Shown: one piece after another, positions 59,941 through 64,000 of the stretch
Layout: the number at the start of each line of letters is the position of its first letter
How positions within the stretch are numbered: position 1 is the first letter of the stretch
Program-made: the position numbers and the translations under genes
Assembly (NCBI GenBank): GCA_034769895.1
Contig: CM068367.1
Span: 127,274,927 to 127,338,926 of the forward strand
Source: Magicicada septendecula
Lineage: Eukaryota; Arthropoda; Insecta; Hemiptera; Cicadidae
Length of the DNA: 64,000 nt
Direction: 5' to 3'
The notes under the pieces: generated by a model
The model's input: the letters and a program-made list of their open reading frames with translations, nothing else
What the model was told of the DNA's origin: nothing
The model's database searches: none

Positions 59941-61415
59941 GAAGACTGAATGAGGTGACTATCCAGACATTTATAACAGTATTTGTAGTCAGCTGGGGCA
60001 AGAGACTATGCCATTATATATAAAATAAATCCTGTAGACTACAGGAGGAGTAAGCACGTTTGACAGTTTTTAAAGCGACGATTGATTAAACGTTTTCCAG
60101 ACTTAACGACTCGTTCCGATGCTCGTAGAAGAATACAGGTCACGAGCGTGTATTTATTTATAATGAACACGTTAGTACGATGACATACGGCGGAGTGGTA
60201 GAGTTACTTTGTAATGAAAGGAAGCAGCGACCCGGCAAACTGAGGCCATGCAACGACGACTACGACGACCCGCTCTGTAATAATTTAAGACTTCTAAAAG
60301 CAAACTCTTTGCTGTGAGTGGTGCGTGTCTGAGAGTTAGAACGAGAATCGTTTAGATTTAACCAAACAACCGAGTCGTGAGGGAGATATATAGGCTATGC
60401 TTACAATTTGTAGTTGTGAACCCGGAGATGACTTAATTAAATGAATACTTGACGTTAATTGTCCACAACTAATTGGTTAGCCACGCAACACGTGCCTTAA
60501 GAACAGGTGAATAAGATAGACATCATAACAACATACAGAACAGATTTATTAATAACTGTAACAGAGGGTCGGGCTCGGTAGTGATTGTGTAATAGTCACG
60601 ACTCACGAGTAGCTAGCTATAGCTCTTTGTGTTTGGCGAGATGGACAATATAGTGCAGACGATACTTCCCATGCAACAGTAATTTTAATCTGAGTTTACT
60701 TAATTTACGGAGGGAGTGCCACAGTTTTTTCACAGTTACGTGGCAGTAGAACATAAAAAACATATCACAGCTGGATCAATGATATATTTTACACAATCAT
60801 ACCAGCGTAATTACTAATGTACTGTAGTCAACAAATATACGCCTACATTTTTTTAGTTTTAGTTTTTAAACGAGAAAACGTGTGTATGTTTTTGTTATTG
60901 GACAGTTCTAGAAGAATATTGGAAATAGCTAACGAATTTAAAGAAATAATCCTCAGTTTTGTACTGACCGTCTATCAACAAATGAAAGACATCTGTGAGA
61001 TAATGTCATTAACAAAACAGTTTTAAAACTCTTGTGTCGATGTTTCGACAGATTTACAGTGACATCATCCGGTCAATCGTACACGAGTTGTTGTGACACG
61101 CAGAATATAATTCACAGTTGTGTTTTATCTGTCATAAGAACTCGTTTAGATTTGTTCTGACGATACAAAAAAAAACTTTGTTCAAAACGAAAATTGCTTT
61201 AAAATAATGTTTAGTTAATAATAACAAACCTCACAAAACCATTCATCATTTACAAAAATAATAGTAATACGTTGTCAAAAGCAAGTCAATATGTCCACCA
61301 ACTTTTTTGGTAAGGATATAATTGCGCTTTCCACCAAAGGCAATTATTTGCATTTCTTTTCGATTTGTACTTGTTTCCAGGCACGTTTTAATTGTTCTGT
61401 TCTAGGTGAAATAAA
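59941..61415. other. no gene recognised
   Basis: No coding similarity was found. Composition is mixed, with AT-rich patches near 60,720-60,860 and 61,160-61,300. Confidence 0.35.
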
Positions 61416-61422
61416 AAGGTGT

Positions 61423-61449
61423 CTCTGTGTGTGTGTGTGTGTGTGTGTG
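61423..61449. repeat. (TG)n microsatellite, short
   Basis: About 13 copies of TG following TCTC. Confidence 0.9.
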
Positions 61450-61915
61450 GCTGACAGACAATAGTAACTGTGCCACACTACACCATTTACATCCAAAAGT
61501 TCTTTTTAAATTAACTAGCCGCACACTAAGTTAATTTTATACAAACTCTTTCAATCGGATTTGCTTTCATTTATGTTTCTGTTTTCCCTTTCTTCTACTC
61601 CTTGGGGTCTTCCTCTTTCTTCTCTTCCGGTTCTCAAGACCAACTTTTACGTGATTTTCCGGCATCCCACTTCCCATGTGTTTGTATACAACGTACTTAC
61701 TCTGCCCACTAAGTCCGATATCGTACAAATACAATCAGTAACTGCACAAATATCCAGTGCCTCTCCGATGTCCACGTTCGATGACAGTCTGCACTTTCGT
61801 ATCCCCTGAAATACGAAAAATCTTCTATTCTGTTACCTGAATTCTGCTGACACACGTTTTAAATCATAGTCTATACTTCTATCGACCACAGTGTACTGGG
61901 ATAAATTAAGCGCAC

Positions 61916-61992
61916 ATAAAAGACAAGATGTGCACAGCTGCAGTCAGCTCTGTTCTGCGAAGAGTTGAATTCAGAGTCACGCGAACTGTTAA
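61916..61992 (+). promoter_or_regulatory. candidate TATA/initiator promoter and short first exon
   Basis: ATAAAAG at 61,916-61,922 lies about 30 bp before GTCAGCTC (initiator-like A at 61,946). A strong splice donor TTAAG|GTAAGT follows at 61,992/61,993. This spacing is typical of arthropod TATA-dependent genes with a short 5' exon. A possible acceptor (TTTATTTGCAG) lies at 62,305-62,315. I found no convincing downstream coding exon within the window, so the gene, if real, is mostly outside. Confidence 0.3.
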
Positions 61993-61999
61993 GGTAAGT

Positions 62000-64000
62000 C
62001 TACTGTGAGTCTACAGGACAGTGTATTAGTGAAGTGTCAACGTTTAATTATTTATCTGTGTTGCAGACTGTTGTAATTTTTGTTACTTGGCTAATTTTAT
62101 TATTTCTTGTGACGGTGTATATTGGACAACAGTTCTATAGCAAGGAGAAATGTTATAACACGAGTGTGTTTTAGCGAAGTGACATTAAAATTGTCAGTAT
62201 CGATTTCTTTGGAGTTTATTCCACTGTTATAAGAACACCATCCATGCGATATTCGTAACTTTGTTGTTGTTGTTGTTGTTGACATTATTATTATTTACTT
62301 TGATTTTATTTGCAGGAATCACAATAACGGTTTAGTCACATGGATTAAGGAGGAGGTTTCTCAAACACAGTCACATTGATACAGTCTCACAAATCACACA
62401 GAATTTTCAGCGGATTTCCTATATCCCTATAGCCTACCTGCCGCTGTAATACACTCTATAACTTGCTTGGCCAATCTTGTAGGCTTAACACGAAGCTGTC
62501 AATTTCGTCAAAGGTTTTTGACTGTGGACGTCTACGGTGTGGTTTGTCTACGAAAGTCAATTATGAGCCGGGAAGTTGAGTAATGCGAGCGAAGTGGGAT
62601 AATCTAAATATTTGCTATTAGATAAAAATGCCGAGCGATCGAGCTGTGGTTCGCGTCGTGAAATTTTGGACGTTTCGATTCCACCTGAGGAAGTCGTTCA
62701 CAGTGGTAACTGACCGGACGTCGACGGAACAAAAGCCGATTACAACCAAGAATCGGAGATGGAGTAAAAACGTCTGGATCTTCAAAACTTGGACCACGGC
62801 TCAACAACCCGGCTCGACCGTGAAGACTCAGTCGTTTTGACTACACGTTTGTGATTTTGATATTGTGTTTCCTGCCTTTTTAAACACGAAACCTGAATTA
62901 ATAATATTTTTTACTTTCATAGTATTATGAAAAGATATGTTCTCTTTAATTGGGAGGTTGTACGTAGTTTCCTCACGGATTTATAGTCTACGCTATAAAA
63001 TAAACGCATTTAACAGTGACTGTGACTGAAGCACATTGCTCAGAGCACGAGACACGCGATATCTTGGAATCAAAGTTCAAGTTCGAGTGTAATTTTTACA
63101 AGTCCAAACGTGTTACACTACTACGTAATAACCCAAAGCTGGTAACAATCCTATCGCATACCGTATTATGTGATTATCATTATTATTATCACAATCTCAT
63201 CGCCGACACGTGAGACCTTCTCAAGTTTCTGACACGCTGATGAAACTAATAAACGCGTTGACTTCACGTCGCAACCGGTCGTTTCAATTTAAAATACAAA
63301 AATGGAAACAAATTTTATTAACTCCGCCACTCGCGACGACTGAACTCTGTGATAATTCGTCTAACAAAAAAAACTGTCGACCGGCCGACCGACCGGCGGG
63401 GGGGCCATGTGGTTTCCGAGTGTGCTGACGACACCGCCGATTTTTCAAGGTTACCGGCGTTCAGTGAATTGGTGGTTGGTGTGTCCGACACTAGTCGCCG
63501 CGCGCGTTTCTGCCAACATCTGCCCCCCTGTGATAAACGCTAAACAGAGCACGCATTATGACGCGTCCAGTCAAATATATTTAGACACGCTATATGTTCT
63601 GTTGTGAGACACTATTAACGGAATATAACATGAAACGACGAATCTAATCCGTACAACGACTATGTGATCTCTTGATATGATTTAATCAAGGAATGACCAT
63701 CGCAGTGTCTCAACTCAAGGCTTAAGACTGAAATGTTAAACTGACGTTAAGATTTCACCAATAAATACGCTAGCGCGCGCGCGCGTGTGTGAAATGTAAT
63801 GTAATTTATGTTAAAATAATACATATACTAAAAAAATATTTGCGCCAAGATTAATACCAGAGTAATAACCTAATTGTACAAGTGAAACGGCGCGTATATG
63901 AACCGGCTCGCCGAGTCGAATCAGCTTCTCAATTACTGGCCGAATAGAAAGTTTAGTTTTAAATATGTTTGAGTTCTAATCTATATGCCACAACACAATA
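62000..64000. other. CpG-rich stretch to the window end, no gene recognised
   Basis: Open frames of 60-72 codons, for example the basic MPSDRAVVRVVKFWTFRFHL frame at 62,628-62,840, have no recognised similarity. A (GCGC)n patch lies at 63,773-63,784 and a GGCCGACCGACCGGCGGGGG block near 63,380. Confidence 0.35.

Overview
The window looks like nuclear DNA of an insect. It is AT-rich, and its genes are split by canonical GT-AG introns. It is packed with animal-type transposons (mariner, Tigger/pogo, hAT-like MITEs, RTE-like and Jockey-like LINEs, one LTR relic) and long dinucleotide microsatellites. A large-genome, possibly hemimetabolous insect is my guess; the sequence does not fix the species.

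Only one host gene is convincing. It is the NRBP1/Madm pseudokinase gene on the minus strand, running from 31,003 down to the stop codon at 15,460. Nine ordinary coding exons splice in frame into 480 residues: the pseudokinase domain from about residue 1 to 275, then the conserved C-terminal part. Two extra symmetric microexons, 9 nt and 21 nt, sit in the intron series just before the exon that opens with ASVSPAIDIYSFG. The N-terminal coding exon was not found in the 33 kb upstream, so the gene is 5'-incomplete here.

Layout. 1-8.9 kb is a transposon cluster: a mariner relic (about 1,530-6,080) split by two Tigger-like elements (1,636-3,331 and 3,621-5,643), an RTE-LINE tail, and a fuller mariner (7,615-8,903) with a 40-nt poly-T inside its transposase. 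8.9-15.4 kb is AT-rich, without recognisable transposons, and may hold the NRBP 3' UTR. 15.4-31 kb is NRBP; its introns contain a Jockey-like relic, a perfect 99-bp inverted repeat, and an LTR-retroelement fossil. 31-51 kb holds LINE fragments, MITEs, a tRNA-like SINE candidate and microsatellites. From about 50 kb to the end the DNA is visibly richer in G+C and CpG. That part carries a two-copy palindromic MITE (partner at 31.3 kb), a new-looking dispersed repeat in an A-B-A arrangement, more LINE relics, and at 61.9 kb a TATA/initiator/splice-donor combination that may be the first exon of an unseen gene.

All calls come from reading the sequence and from memory of the protein families. No database search, alignment program or transcript data was available.
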